A stretch of DNA of 64,000 nucleotides from Hyphomonadaceae bacterium (GTDB lineage Bacteria; Pseudomonadota; Alphaproteobacteria; Caulobacterales; Maricaulaceae), in the NCBI GenBank assembly GCA_013001295.1, contig JABDMW010000028.1, positions 62,001 through 126,000 of the forward strand, given 5' to 3'. The notes under the pieces were generated by a model. That model was not told the DNA's origin and ran no database searches. It saw nothing but the letters and a program-made list of their open reading frames with translations. Each line of letters opens with the position of its first letter. Position 1 is the first letter of the stretch. Positions 44,429-54,238 of this stretch are shown piece by piece. The translations under genes were made by a program, and so were the position numbers.

Positions 44429-45403
44429 TTATTTCGTTTCATCCATATACAAAACGGCTGCGCCAATAAGTGGTGCCGCGGGATTTTGTAAGAGTCTAAT
44501 CGGCATATTTTCCAAATAGCTGGACATGTGTCCCCTGTTCATAAACCGGCTCATAGCTTTCGGCGCTGCAATGTAATCAATCAGACGTTCGCTGACACCG
44601 CCCGCGAGAACGACGCCGCCGCGCGCGCCGTAAACAAGAGCCATATCGCCCAGCGCGCCCATGATTGCGGCACTTCGGACTTCGCAAATTTCCAAACAAA
44701 CCGGGTCGCCATCTTTTGCCAATTCAAGAACTTTTGCAGGGTGGGTTTTTTCATAGGCCACACCGTGCCTTTCACAAATTGCTTTGTGAATGACGTCCAT
44801 ACCAAATCCGGAACTGACAAGTTCCAGAGATACAAAGTCGTAAGTCTTTTGTAATATGTGTAGAAGTTCGGTTTCGGATCGTGACTGCGGCGCGTAAGCG
44901 ACATGACCGCCTTCACTACCAAAGACGTGCCAGCCGCCATTCATCGGTGCGAGGTTCGCCATCCCAAATCCGGTTCCCGGCCCCGCAACAAGTATCGGTT
45001 CTCCGGCAACAGCTTGTCCCGGATGAATTTCCAGAAAGTCACTCTCTTCCATCTCTGGGACAGATCGCCCCATAGCTTTGAAATCATTGTATAGGCTGAC
45101 ATGTTGAAACCCGAAGCGTTTGCGCATATCGGCTTCGCTGACCGTCCATGGACGATTGGTCAGGGACACGCTTCCGTTCGACACGGGCCCCGCCAACGCG
45201 ATCGATACATGTTTGGGCTTGTAATGGGTTTCTTTTAAAAACAACTCAATCGCATCGTCCAAGCAGGTGATGTCGTCACCAGCAACTTTCGTAAATTGCG
45301 AGATCAGCATTTTGCCACGGTCATCGCGCTGCGCTAACCCCAGACGCACAAATGTCCCCCCGACATCTCCGACAAGAATAAAATCTTTTGTACTTACATT
45401 CAA
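44429..45403 (-). CDS. glk: Glucokinase
   Basis: The 324-residue protein matches the bacterial Glk family, with the ATP-binding VGDVGGTFVRLGLA at the start, AGPVSNGSVSLTNRPW, the sugar-site Asn-Asp in LYNDFKAMG, and GPGTGFGMA. It makes glucose 6-phosphate for Zwf. It is the last gene of zwf-pgl-edd-glk, two bases after edd. No terminator is evident before the symporter promoter. Confidence 0.95.
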   Translation of the reverse strand: MNVSTKDFILVGDVGGTFVRLGLAQRDDRGKMLISQFTKVAGDDITCLDDAIELFLKETHYKPKHVSIALAGPVSNGSVSLTNRPWTVSEADMRKRFGFQHVSLYNDFKAMGRSVPEMEESDFLEIHPGQAVAGEPILVAGPGTGFGMANLAPMNGGWHVFGSEGGHVAYAPQSRSETELLHILQKTYDFVSLELVSSGFGMDVIHKAICERHGVAYEKTHPAKVLELAKDGDPVCLEICEVRSAAIMGALGDMALVYGARGGVVLAGGVSERLIDYIAAPKAMSRFMNRGHMSSYLENMPIRLLQNPAAPLIGAAVLYMDETK

Positions 45404-45405
45404 AA

Positions 45406-47238
45406 TCAGCTCCCCCCTGAACTTTGAAAACTTGCTCCCCCGTGTTCAGCGGATGAACAGCTGGCACGAAATACGTCAAATAAATCCCGTCCAAATCCCA
45501 ACAATTTTTGGTTAGGTTTAAATGCTTCTGACGGACGACTTTCAAATAATCCGCCCTCCAATAACTCAACACTTAATTCGCCAGTCGTTGCGTTTAATGT
45601 GATCAGGTCGCCGGTTCGTATTTTTGAAAGCGGCCCCCCTTTTGCCGCCTCCGGAACCATATGTATCGCTGCTGGAACTTTACCTGATGCCCCGGACATA
45701 CGCCCGTCAGTCACCAGTGCGACCTTAAAGCCTTTATCTTGCAAGACGCCTAGCGGTGGCGTCAGCTTATGAAGTTCCGGCATGCCATTGGCACCCGGTC
45801 CTTGAAACCGAACCACCGCAACAAAATCATGATCCAGGTCGCCGTTTTTGAACGCTTCAATCATTTCGTCTTGCGAATTGAAAACCACCGCAGGTGCTTT
45901 GACGAGATGATGTTCCCGTTTGACCGCCGATACTTTGATGACGCCGCGCCCTAACTGACCTTTGAGAACGGCCAAACCACCATCTTCGCGAAACGGTTTT
46001 GAAACCGTCGTCAATACGTTGTCATCCAGGCCTTTTTCCGGGCATGGACGCCAAACGGCTTTTTCGTCTTCAAGAACAGGCTCTTGCGTGTGATTTCGTA
46101 ATCCCTGCCCCATGACTGTGGTGACATCATCATGTAAGAGACCCGCACTTAGGAGTTCCTGAATGAGAACGCCCATACCGCCTGCAGCCTGAAAATGGTT
46201 CACGTCCGCTTGGCCGTTTGGATAAATTTTCGTCAGCAGGGGTGTTATTTTTGAGATTTCGTCAAAATCATCCCAATTGACAATTATCCCGGCAGCGGCG
46301 GCGATGGCCGGAATATGAAGTGCATGATTGGTTGAACCGCCGGTCGCCATTAATCCAACAATGGCATTGACGATGGCTTTTTCGCTGACGATTTCCGCGA
46401 TCGGAATATATTCATCCCCAAACGTTGAAATCTGTTTTGCTCTGTGCGTTGCCGCCTTTGTTAATGCCGTGCGTAAAGGTGTTCCTGGATTGATAAACGC
46501 CGCGCCCGGCAAATGTAGGCCCATGATTTCCATGAGCATCTGGTTTGAGTTTGCGGTGCCATAAAACGTGCAGGTTCCCGGACTGTGGTAACTTTCGGTT
46601 TCAGCTTTTAATAGCTCATCCCTCCCGATTTTACCCTCGGCGTAGAGTTGCCTGATCCGAATCTTTTCCTTGTTCGGCAGTCCAGATGGCATGGGGCCGG
46701 CAGGAACAAATATCGCCGGCAAGTGTCCAAACTGTAAGGCCCCAATCAACAGCCCGGGGACAATTTTATCGCAAATTCCCAGGAACAACCCCGCATCATA
46801 TGTATTGTGCGAGAGTGATATCGCCGTTCCCATCGCAATTACGTCGCGGGAAAACAGCGACATTTCCATTCCGTCTTTGCCTTGCGTGACGCCATCACAC
46901 ATGGCCGGAACACCACCCGCAACCTGAGCCGTCGCGCTCACCTCCCGGGCCGCCTGTTTTATCAATTCCGGGTAACTGGCATACGGAGCATGGGCCGAGA
47001 GCATGTCATTGTAAGATGTCACAATACCGATATTGGGCCAACTCGCGCCCATCAACGCCTTCTTATCTTGGAGCGCACATCCCGCATATGCATGGGCCTG
47101 GTTGCCCGCACTCAGCCCCGCCCGCGCCGGACCGTCCATTCTGTTGGATTTCGTCAATTGCAAATAGTCTTTGCGCGATTCTTTTGAGCGCTCAATAATG
47201 CGGTCGGTGATCTGTTGAAGTTTCGGGTTCATACGCAT
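45406..47238 (-). CDS. edd: Phosphogluconate dehydratase (Entner-Doudoroff)
   Basis: The 610-residue IlvD/Edd-family protein has iron-sulfur cluster cysteines expected in [10 protein letters not shown] and [11 protein letters not shown], and the C-terminal [16 protein letters not shown]. It dehydrates 6-phosphogluconate to KDPG. It lies seven bases after pgl. An ATG two codons downstream has a better-placed GGCGGG, so the true start may be at 47232. No eda gene for the next step is in the window. Confidence 0.95.
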   Translation of the reverse strand: MRMNPKLQQITDRIIERSKESRKDYLQLTKSNRMDGPARAGLSAGNQAHAYAGCALQDKKALMGASWPNIGIVTSYNDMLSAHAPYASYPELIKQAAREVSATAQVAGGVPAMCDGVTQGKDGMEMSLFSRDVIAMGTAISLSHNTYDAGLFLGICDKIVPGLLIGALQFGHLPAIFVPAGPMPSGLPNKEKIRIRQLYAEGKIGRDELLKAETESYHSPGTCTFYGTANSNQMLMEIMGLHLPGAAFINPGTPLRTALTKAATHRAKQISTFGDEYIPIAEIVSEKAIVNAIVGLMATGGSTNHALHIPAIAAAAGIIVNWDDFDEISKITPLLTKIYPNGQADVNHFQAAGGMGVLIQELLSAGLLHDDVTTVMGQGLRNHTQEPVLEDEKAVWRPCPEKGLDDNVLTTVSKPFREDGGLAVLKGQLGRGVIKVSAVKREHHLVKAPAVVFNSQDEMIEAFKNGDLDHDFVAVVRFQGPGANGMPELHKLTPPLGVLQDKGFKVALVTDGRMSGASGKVPAAIHMVPEAAKGGPLSKIRTGDLITLNATTGELSVELLEGGLFESRPSEAFKPNQKLLGFGRDLFDVFRASCSSAEHGGASFQSSGGS

Positions 47239-47245
47239 ATCCCGC

Positions 47246-47971
47246 CTAAGATCCGGTCATCATGATGGTAAGCCGGTTTCCACAAGACCTGAGCAAATGG
47301 CCAACAGGGAGATCGCTTGTTGGATCTGCTAATGCTTTGTTCAGTACACGCTGTTTTTCATCGCCCGATATGATGAGTAGAAGAGAACCGCATTGTTTAA
47401 GCGCCGACAAAGTGAGAGTGATTCTATCCAAATACGGGCCGGTGACTTTGGACTTTTTCGCGGTGACAGCCTGCACCAAATTATCATTAGCTGGATCAAG
47501 CGCATTTGAGAGCCCTTTCGCAGCAGGGAACCAGGAACACACATGCCCGTCAGCCCCCATCCCTAAAATGGCGATACTGTTGTCCATCGGCAGTGCTGAG
47601 TAATCATCATTTACTTTGTCTTGGCCCGCCCACGGAGACTTATGGCGCGACTTCATCCGGAAAAATTTAGCATTGGCCGCTTTATGGCGCAGGAGAGTTC
47701 TCTTGATCATCGCTGCATTGGACCCTTTGCTACTTAATGGTACCCAACGGTCATCCACTTGCGCAATTTTGATCCTGGACCAGGGCAGTTTGGCTTTGGA
47801 CAGATTTTGGTAAATGGGGCCAGGCGTTGATCCGCCGCTCAGAAACAATGATGTCTTTCGTTTATTTGCAGTTGCCAATTTCAATCGCTCTTCAACAAAG
47901 TCGTAAGCGGCACTATGCACGTCGTTGAGACTGTCAAACTTGACTATGTTGGCATAATTGGTCATTGCCAC
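47246..47971 (-). CDS. pgl: 6-phosphogluconolactonase
   Basis: The 241-residue DevB-type enzyme has [32 protein letters not shown] and [13 protein letters not shown], the usual substrate-site motifs. It hydrolyses the lactone made by Zwf. Its start overlaps the zwf end by 10 bp. It is cytoplasmic and distinct from the exported SMP-30 lactonase at 30115-31131. Confidence 0.93.
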   Translation of the reverse strand: MAMTNYANIVKFDSLNDVHSAAYDFVEERLKLATANKRKTSLFLSGGSTPGPIYQNLSKAKLPWSRIKIAQVDDRWVPLSSKGSNAAMIKRTLLRHKAANAKFFRMKSRHKSPWAGQDKVNDDYSALPMDNSIAILGMGADGHVCSWFPAAKGLSNALDPANDNLVQAVTAKKSKVTGPYLDRITLTLSALKQCGSLLLIISGDEKQRVLNKALADPTSDLPVGHLLRSCGNRLTIMMTGS

Positions 47972-49422
47972 CAGGTCCTACGGTCTCGATCCATCATAAC
48001 CGCCGCTTGTGTGGGACCTTGAGAACCTGCCGCATAGGTTTCCAATGGCTGATCGGTTTCTGCCCAACTTGCCAACAACTGATCAACCCAGCGCCAGGCT
48101 TCTTCCACTTCATCACGGCGCATAAATAAGGCCAAATTGCCTCGGACAATATCCATCAATAGGCGTTCATAGGCATCTGGGTATCGCAGCGTAAAGTTTT
48201 CGGCATATGAGAGATTGAGCGGCAGATATTGCAAGCGCAGTCCGCCGGGTCCCGGTTCTTTCACCTGCATATAAAGTCGCATTCCCTCGTCCGGCTGCAA
48301 ATTCATCACAAGACGGTTCGGGACACGATCTGCATTGTCAAACAATCTGTGCGGTGTCGCCTTGAACTGAATCACAATATTGGACTTTCGGGATTTCATG
48401 CGCTTGCCGGTCCGTAAATAGAAGGGAACATCCGCCCAGCGGCCATTTCTGATTTCAACTTTTAACGCTGCATATGTCTCGGTTTTGCTTTCCGGTTTAT
48501 CGTCGGACAGGGTCTCGAGATACGAGATGACAGGCTCGCCGTCGACCAATCCCGCCTCATACTGACCGCGCACAGTATCCGCACCTACTGTTTCTGCTGT
48601 GAACGGCTTAAGCGCTTTTAAGACTTTGATTTTTTCAGTTCTAACATCATCCGCATCGAGCGTGTTGGGTGGCTCCATAGCTGTTAGACAAAGGAGCTGA
48701 AGCAGATGATTTTGAACCATATCGCGCACGGCGCCAGAGCGGTCATAATAGTCTGCCCTTCCTTCAAGCCCGATACTCTCTGCCACGGTAATTTGAACAT
48801 GATCGATCGCGTTTCTAGACCATACGGGCTCAAGTAACGCATTCGCAAACCGCAGAACCAATAAGTTCTGCACCGTTTCTTTTCCAAGATAATGATCAAT
48901 CCGGTAAATGGCATGTTCGTCAAAGACGGCACCAACACCTTCGTTAATCGCGTTCGCTGATTCCAAATCTTTCCCGATCGGTTTCTCGAGAACCAATCGA
49001 GCATTGGGTGTATTGAGCCCGGCACGACCCAGCGCCTCACATGTCGCGACATAGATTAGCGGCGTTGTTGCCAGATAGAAGACACGCGGACGCCCATCGT
49101 CAGTCAAATATGCCTTTAAAGGATCCCAATCGGCTCCCTCTTCCGTTACATCCATGGCAACGTATTCAAGCAATTTTGCAAAATTCTGCCAGTCATCTCT
49201 GTGCCAATTCTCACTGGCCGCCTTACAAGCATTCTCGGCAAATTCTACGAATTCTGATTTCGACATCTCGCTTCTGGCAACGCCAACAATTCTACACGAA
49301 GCATCTATTTGACCGTCCAAATATCGGTGAAAAAGAGCGGGTATCAATTTGCGGCGCGACAAATCTCCGGTACCGCCAAAGATGACGATATCGAACGGCT
49401 CGACTGGGATGAATTCTGCCAT
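47962..49422 (-). CDS. zwf: Glucose-6-phosphate 1-dehydrogenase
   Basis: The 486-residue protein has the NADP-binding IVIFGGTGDLSRRKLIPAL and the active-site RIDHYLGKETVQNL. It oxidises glucose 6-phosphate to the lactone and starts the Entner-Doudoroff operon. A perfect operator lies 42 bp upstream of the ATG and 6 bp beyond the end of the adjacent lacI gene, so the operon has its own regulated promoter. Confidence 0.96.
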   Translation of the reverse strand: MAEFIPVEPFDIVIFGGTGDLSRRKLIPALFHRYLDGQIDASCRIVGVARSEMSKSEFVEFAENACKAASENWHRDDWQNFAKLLEYVAMDVTEEGADWDPLKAYLTDDGRPRVFYLATTPLIYVATCEALGRAGLNTPNARLVLEKPIGKDLESANAINEGVGAVFDEHAIYRIDHYLGKETVQNLLVLRFANALLEPVWSRNAIDHVQITVAESIGLEGRADYYDRSGAVRDMVQNHLLQLLCLTAMEPPNTLDADDVRTEKIKVLKALKPFTAETVGADTVRGQYEAGLVDGEPVISYLETLSDDKPESKTETYAALKVEIRNGRWADVPFYLRTGKRMKSRKSNIVIQFKATPHRLFDNADRVPNRLVMNLQPDEGMRLYMQVKEPGPGGLRLQYLPLNLSYAENFTLRYPDAYERLLMDIVRGNLALFMRRDEVEEAWRWVDQLLASWAETDQPLETYAAGSQGPTQAAVMMDRDRRTWWQ

Positions 49423-49463
49423 CGCACTTCCACTTCTATTAGTAAGCTAATCTAAGCGTTGTT

Positions 49464-49477
49464 TGACAGCGCTGTCA
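49464..49477. promoter_or_regulatory. Perfect LacI-type operator TGACAGCGCTGTCA before zwf
   Basis: The palindrome extends to TTGACAGCGCTGTCAA. On the minus strand TTGACA would be the -35 box, with TAGATT 18 bases downstream as a weak -10, so binding would block the zwf operon promoter directly. Confidence 0.85.
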
Positions 49478-49482
49478 ACAAT

Positions 49483-50496
49483 TTAGGAAGGCGATTTTAC
49501 GATTGAGGTCGTATTTCTTATCAAATTGGTCACGTCAAATTTTACAGCCTTTTTTTCGTGTTCCTTTGCCACGATTTCCTCAAGTAGCATGGATGTCACT
49601 TCAGCCGCCATTTCCTCAACGGGTTGCTTTACGGTTGTTAATTGCGGCCAGATGATATCCCCTAATCTGGATCCATCAAAACCTGTGACCGATAAATCAC
49701 CGGGCACATCCAACCCACGCTTCAACGCGGCCATGACAACGCCGACCGCCATGTCGTCATTTGCGGCAACAATAGCCGTAACATCGCCGCTATTGGCCAA
49801 GGCCGCTTTTGCGGCGTCAAATCCTGACCTGACCGAAAAGTCGCCCTGAAACACCGGGCATTCACTTTTATTCAATCCCGCCGCCTCGGTCGCTTGATGA
49901 AACCCGGTCTCACGTTTTCGAGCCGCACCGTGCTCTCGCGGGCCTGCAATGAAAGCAATCTTTTTGTGCCCTAATTCGATCAAATGTTCCGTCATCGCTT
50001 TGGTCGCCGACGTATCGTCGACATACGCGTATGAAGAGAGCTCAAAATTATTGCGGGGTGAAATCCTGACAATAGGAATTCCACGCTCCAACAACATCTC
50101 GACCAGTGCGGTGTTATCGCTCAAGGGCGGACTCAATATCACACCATCGACTTTAAAACGTGCCAAATATTCGCCGGCACTTTTCGTGTACGGCACTGTT
50201 AACGGCTCCATTACAGCCAAATACCCCGATGAACGTGTGACTTGGTGAATACCTGTATAAATTTTTTCCAGATAGTCCGGGCTTGGATTATCGTGAAAAT
50301 GAGCAACGACGAATGACCGTTTTGAGGCCAGACTGCGTGCAAAGACGTTCGGTTGGTAGTTTAATTCCGCCGCAACTTTTTTAACCTTTTCACGCGTCGA
50401 TTCGCGCACATTAGGTTCGCCATTGAGAACCCGTGACACGGTTTTCATCGACACACCTGCGCGTTCCGCGATTTCAATGATGGTTACGTTTTTCAT
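49483..50496 (-). CDS. LacI-family regulator, likely of glucose/Entner-Doudoroff genes
   Basis: The 337-residue regulator has a helix-turn-helix from VTIIEIAERAGVSMKTVSRV, a hinge helix (about 47-58) and a sugar- or sugar-phosphate-binding effector domain. The start at 50496 is preferred because the HTH then begins at residue 3; a longer form would cross the operator. It lies between gap and zwf, both of which have the operator, and has an imperfect copy (TGACAACGCAGTCA) 22 bp upstream of its own start, suggesting autoregulation. The effector may be a pathway intermediate such as 6-phosphogluconate or KDPG, but nothing in the sequence proves it. Confidence 0.87.
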   Translation of the reverse strand: MKNVTIIEIAERAGVSMKTVSRVLNGEPNVRESTREKVKKVAAELNYQPNVFARSLASKRSFVVAHFHDNPSPDYLEKIYTGIHQVTRSSGYLAVMEPLTVPYTKSAGEYLARFKVDGVILSPPLSDNTALVEMLLERGIPIVRISPRNNFELSSYAYVDDTSATKAMTEHLIELGHKKIAFIAGPREHGAARKRETGFHQATEAAGLNKSECPVFQGDFSVRSGFDAAKAALANSGDVTAIVAANDDMAVGVVMAALKRGLDVPGDLSVTGFDGSRLGDIIWPQLTTVKQPVEEMAAEVTSMLLEEIVAKEHEKKAVKFDVTNLIRNTTSIVKSPS

Positions 50497-50517
50497 GCGT
50501 TTAAAATGTCCCGTCAA

Positions 50518-50531
50518 TGACAACGCAGTCA
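50518..50531. promoter_or_regulatory. Imperfect LacI-type operator before the lacI gene
   Basis: TGACAACGCAGTCA matches the consensus at 12 of 14 positions. It lies 22 bp upstream of the regulator start and fits a weaker autoregulatory site. Confidence 0.55.
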
Positions 50532-50559
50532 AGCGCTAATATATATTCAAGAAACCAGC

Positions 50560-51567
50560 TTAGGAGACGCGAAACATTTCAGCTGCCGTGTCCAGCATGC
50601 GATTTGAAAATCCCCACTCATTATCATACCAGGCCATGATACGGACAAGCGTTCCATTGTTTACATAAACTTGATCCGCGACAAAGCTCGACGAGTGCTC
50701 ATCATGGTTTAAGTCTGTTGACACAAGTTTCTCATCTATGTACCCGAGTACGCCCTTTAGGCCATTCTCACTTGCAGACTTGAAATGCTTTCTAATTTCG
50801 TCAGGGCTCGTCGCCTTAGACGTAACGACCGTCAGATCAACCATTGAGACATTTGGCACGGGGACGCGAACAGCAACACCGTCCAGTTTACCATCTAACT
50901 CGGGCAGGACCTTGCCAATGGCTTTGGCGGCACCTGTTGTGGTCGGCACCATCGAGAGCGCTGCCGCTCTGCCCCGGCTCAAATCCTTGTGCACGGAATC
51001 ATGGGTTGGCTGATCGCCTGTATAGGCATGTACGGTCGTCATAATCCCGCTCTCAACGCCAAACTTTTCATTTAAAACGAAAAGAAGTGGAGCAAGTGCA
51101 TTTGTTGTACACGAAGCATTTGATACAATCTTGTCGCCCGCTTCCAACGTATTGTCGTTCACGCCGTAAACGATTGTTTTGGTATCATCTTTTGCGGGCG
51201 CCGATATAAGTACTTTTTTTGCCCCGGCGACAATATGCTTACCCGACATGTCTTGCGTCAGGAAAAAACCCGTACACTCCATCACCATGTCGATACCGAG
51301 TTCTCCCCATGGAAGTTCTTTCGGGTCGGATTCAGAGAAAACAGGAATGTCCTTGCCGTTCATGACAATAGATTTTTCGGTGCTGCTGATATCTCCGGGG
51401 AATCGTCCGTGAACACTGTCGTATTTGAGTAGATGAGCGAGCCTCGGTGCATCGGCGAGATCATTGATTGCGACGATTTCCATGTCAGTGCGGCCACTTT
51501 CCACGAGCGCCCGTAACACCATACGTCCAATCCGACCAAATCCATTAATTGCAATCTTTAAAGGCAC
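50560..51567 (-). CDS. gap: Glyceraldehyde-3-phosphate dehydrogenase, type I
   Basis: The 335-residue enzyme has the NAD-binding KIAINGFGRIGR, catalytic Cys in SNASCTTNA (about residue 152), and the C-terminal WYDNEWGFSNRM. It acts on the glyceraldehyde 3-phosphate from the KDPG split. I choose the GTG at 51567 because GGAGGG stands five bases upstream and the protein then begins MPLKIAINGFG, as in relatives. An ATG seven codons upstream lies ahead of this ribosome binding site. The operator 44 bp upstream ties it to the glucose regulon. Confidence 0.95.
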   Translation of the reverse strand: MPLKIAINGFGRIGRMVLRALVESGRTDMEIVAINDLADAPRLAHLLKYDSVHGRFPGDISSTEKSIVMNGKDIPVFSESDPKELPWGELGIDMVMECTGFFLTQDMSGKHIVAGAKKVLISAPAKDDTKTIVYGVNDNTLEAGDKIVSNASCTTNALAPLLFVLNEKFGVESGIMTTVHAYTGDQPTHDSVHKDLSRGRAAALSMVPTTTGAAKAIGKVLPELDGKLDGVAVRVPVPNVSMVDLTVVTSKATSPDEIRKHFKSASENGLKGVLGYIDEKLVSTDLNHDEHSSSFVADQVYVNNGTLVRIMAWYDNEWGFSNRMLDTAAEMFRVS

Positions 51568-51610
51568 ATTGCCCTCCATTAAATTCATTATCTGAAGACA
51601 TTTTATTATC

Positions 51611-51624
51611 TGACAGCGCTGTCA
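51611..51624. promoter_or_regulatory. Perfect LacI-type operator TGACAGCGCTGTCA before gap
   Basis: A perfect 14-bp palindrome is followed on the minus strand directly by GATAAT, a good -10 match, with TTGAAA just before it as a possible -35. The operator would then sit between the two promoter boxes, an arrangement suited to tight repression. Confidence 0.85.
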
Positions 51625-51694
51625 GTTTCAAGGGATAATTCTCTCGTGCAAGGAATAATATTGCGCAAATAAACGGAAAGGTAGTCTGTTTATC

Positions 51695-53248
51695 TCAACT
51701 GCTTCCTCGATTTCCAACGATTTGTTCGTCTTCCCGCAACCATTTGATCAATGCCATACACATAAGGATAATAACGGGAAGCAATGGCAGCGAACTGACA
51801 ATCGTCGCCGATTGCACTGTTTGAAGTTCGCCAGAAATGACTAGTCCCGCTGACAGAAGCGCTAATACGCCGGCCCATATCAGCCTGTTGGACCGAAGCG
51901 GTTCTTGATCGCCTCTGAGGTTTTTTGAACAAATACTCGCGAGAATAAAAGCGGCTGAATCGATACTCGTCGCGTAAAAAATGACGCAAAGAACGATAAA
52001 TATGGCCAAAACAATCTTGCCAAACGGCAGGCTTACGATCGCCTTTGTGACCATGATCGGCATCCCCTCATTTGTGAGAATATCGGAGAGTGGCAAGATC
52101 TCGTTGGCAACAAGATGGATTGAATACCCGCCCATGACGGCCAAAAATGTGATTGTGCCGAGCGAACCCCAGCCGATCACACCGACAACCAGTTGGCGGA
52201 TTGTCCGGCCTCTGGAGATCCGTCCAATGAACATGCCGACAAATGCCGCATAGGCCAACCACCACGCCCAATAAAAGACAGTCCAATCTCCTGGAAAACC
52301 CGTTTGCTCGATGGGGTCGGTCCATACTGACATTGCAATCATATTTTGAAACATCAGACCAAGACTGTTGACGGACAAATTCAATATAAAAAGTGTCGGT
52401 CCGGCAATCAGGACGAATAATATTGCGATTATCGCGAGCACCATATTGATATCAGCTAAGACTTTGATGCCCTTTTTCAGTCCCCGATAAACGCTGGCCC
52501 CAAAGAGCAAGGTCCAAATCACCAACAAGGCGAGTTTGACATGTATTGTATCGGCGACACCCAGAAGCTCTGACACGAATGCCGACACCATTGGAATCCC
52601 AATACCAAGAGACGTCGCGGTTCCGCCGATAATGCCAAAGACAACAATGATATCGATGATTGTTTTCAGCGGCCCCCGAATTTGTACGGGCAGCACTTCC
52701 TCGCAAACCGTGCTGATCTTTAAAGATGAGCGTTTCTTGACATAGAGTAGATAAGCAATGGGAACAGCCGGTACGACGTAAAACGACCATGCAATCACGC
52801 CCCAATGGAAAAGCGGGTACATGTGCGCCCATTCCATGGCGGCGTTAGACTGTGCCTCAATTCTTAACGGCGGTGTTTGCAGATAGAATATGGGTTCAGC
52901 AAATCCCCAAACAACAACTCCTGCACCGATCCCGGCCGTAAACATCATTGCAACCCAGTGAGTTGTAGAATATTCGGGTGTTTCGCCGGGGTCGCCGAGC
53001 ATGACATCACCGTATCGACCAAAGGCCATCCAACACGCAAAGATGAAAGCTCCCACGCCAGCCAAAAGATACAACCATGTCAAATTGGTCGTAATGAAAT
53101 TTCGCGCGGATTGAGCGGCCTCTCCGGCCGCAACAGGAACGAAGATAAGGGCAAGAGCTGCCGCGATGATGACGATAACTGAGGGAATGAAAATGGATTG
53201 ATCAACACGCGGCTTTGAGTGCTCGATCTGCTCGGCTGAATTTGACAT
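51695..53248 (-). CDS. BCCT-family transporter
   Basis: The 517-residue protein has 12 expected membrane segments and the family marks GIGAGVVVWGFAEPIFY, WWLAYAAFVGMFIGRISRGRT and a tryptophan-rich core. BCCT proteins carry quaternary amines such as betaine, choline or carnitine; some relatives carry histidine-derived or other amines. The ATG at 53248 is preferred because GGGGAG lies five bases upstream. The gene follows hutG by 108 bp on the same strand, so a substrate linked to histidine breakdown is possible, but osmolyte uptake is an equal alternative. Confidence 0.85.
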   Translation of the reverse strand: MSNSAEQIEHSKPRVDQSIFIPSVIVIIAAALALIFVPVAAGEAAQSARNFITTNLTWLYLLAGVGAFIFACWMAFGRYGDVMLGDPGETPEYSTTHWVAMMFTAGIGAGVVVWGFAEPIFYLQTPPLRIEAQSNAAMEWAHMYPLFHWGVIAWSFYVVPAVPIAYLLYVKKRSSLKISTVCEEVLPVQIRGPLKTIIDIIVVFGIIGGTATSLGIGIPMVSAFVSELLGVADTIHVKLALLVIWTLLFGASVYRGLKKGIKVLADINMVLAIIAILFVLIAGPTLFILNLSVNSLGLMFQNMIAMSVWTDPIEQTGFPGDWTVFYWAWWLAYAAFVGMFIGRISRGRTIRQLVVGVIGWGSLGTITFLAVMGGYSIHLVANEILPLSDILTNEGMPIMVTKAIVSLPFGKIVLAIFIVLCVIFYATSIDSAAFILASICSKNLRGDQEPLRSNRLIWAGVLALLSAGLVISGELQTVQSATIVSSLPLLPVIILMCMALIKWLREDEQIVGNRGSS

Positions 53249-53356
53249 AGTCTCCCCAGTTTTGACCAGCTTGTAGATTAAATTCCGAACGCCTGCCACT
53301 TATATTATGATCGGCCAGCAGAGACGGAAAAAACGGCACACTCCGCAAACGTCTGA

Positions 53357-54163
53357 CTAAGACAGATTCAATGCAGAGAGCGAGTTTAATATGGACTGCA
53401 AATAGGGACGAATTTGCGCGGCCCGCTGCGGCAGATATGTCCACGGATCTTCTTCCAGCATATAAGATGATTGGGTAAGCTCCATCTGAACAGCGTGAAC
53501 GTCGTTGTCGGGGGTTCCGTAGTGACGGGTGGTCCACCCACCTTTAAATCGTCCGTTCAGAATATGAGTGTATTCATTTGCTTTTTGGCATTGTTTTAAC
53601 ACCGTTTGTGCAACGACATCGTCGCAGCTTTTCCCATCGAATGTCCCAATATTGAAATCAGGTAATTGCCCCTCAAACAAATGTGGTATACGCGAGCGTA
53701 TGGAATGGCAGTCATACAGTATGGCAAACCCGTGCTGCGATTTCACCCGGTCAATCTCGGTTTTTAATGCGCCATGATAGCTTTGATGAAATTTTGTTTT
53801 TCGATCTTCAATCTCTTTGGGCGATGGCGACTTACCCGCAACATAGATCGGGTTGTCGTCAAAATCAGTTGTTGGGCAAAGCTCGGTCGTATTTTGTCCC
53901 GGATATAAACTCTGCCCGCCCGGATCCCGGTTGGGGTCAATAACATAGCGATGAAACAAGGCCCGGACGCTTGTCACATTGTCCACCAGCCCGTCATAAA
54001 GATCGTGAATGTGCCAGTCGGTATCGGCGAGCTTTTTCCCGGTCTCATTCAACTGCTCGAATAAAGCGGGCGGAACATACGTACCGGTATGTGGCATACC
54101 CAAAATCAAAGGACTGTCGCCTTTTGATATTTCGACAACATCATTCTGAGCATAAGAAATCAT
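53357..54163 (-). CDS. hutG: N-formylglutamate deformylase
   Basis: The 268-residue protein matches the N-formylglutamate amidohydrolase family: PLILGMPHTGTYVPP, YVIDPNRDPGG, YDCHSIRSRIPHLF and VQMELTQSSYM. It releases formate and glutamate, the last step of the five-step histidine route. It diverges from hutF, the enzyme that makes its substrate. The remaining genes hutH, hutU and hutI are not in the window. Confidence 0.9.
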   Translation of the reverse strand: MISYAQNDVVEISKGDSPLILGMPHTGTYVPPALFEQLNETGKKLADTDWHIHDLYDGLVDNVTSVRALFHRYVIDPNRDPGGQSLYPGQNTTELCPTTDFDDNPIYVAGKSPSPKEIEDRKTKFHQSYHGALKTEIDRVKSQHGFAILYDCHSIRSRIPHLFEGQLPDFNIGTFDGKSCDDVVAQTVLKQCQKANEYTHILNGRFKGGWTTRHYGTPDNDVHAVQMELTQSSYMLEEDPWTYLPQRAAQIRPYLQSILNSLSALNLS

Positions 54164-54238
54164 GAGCGACCTTGCGGTTGAAAATTTTTAGCCTAGTTTC
54201 CACCCAGTGTGTACTAGGGCAATTGAAAGGCCGGGGCA

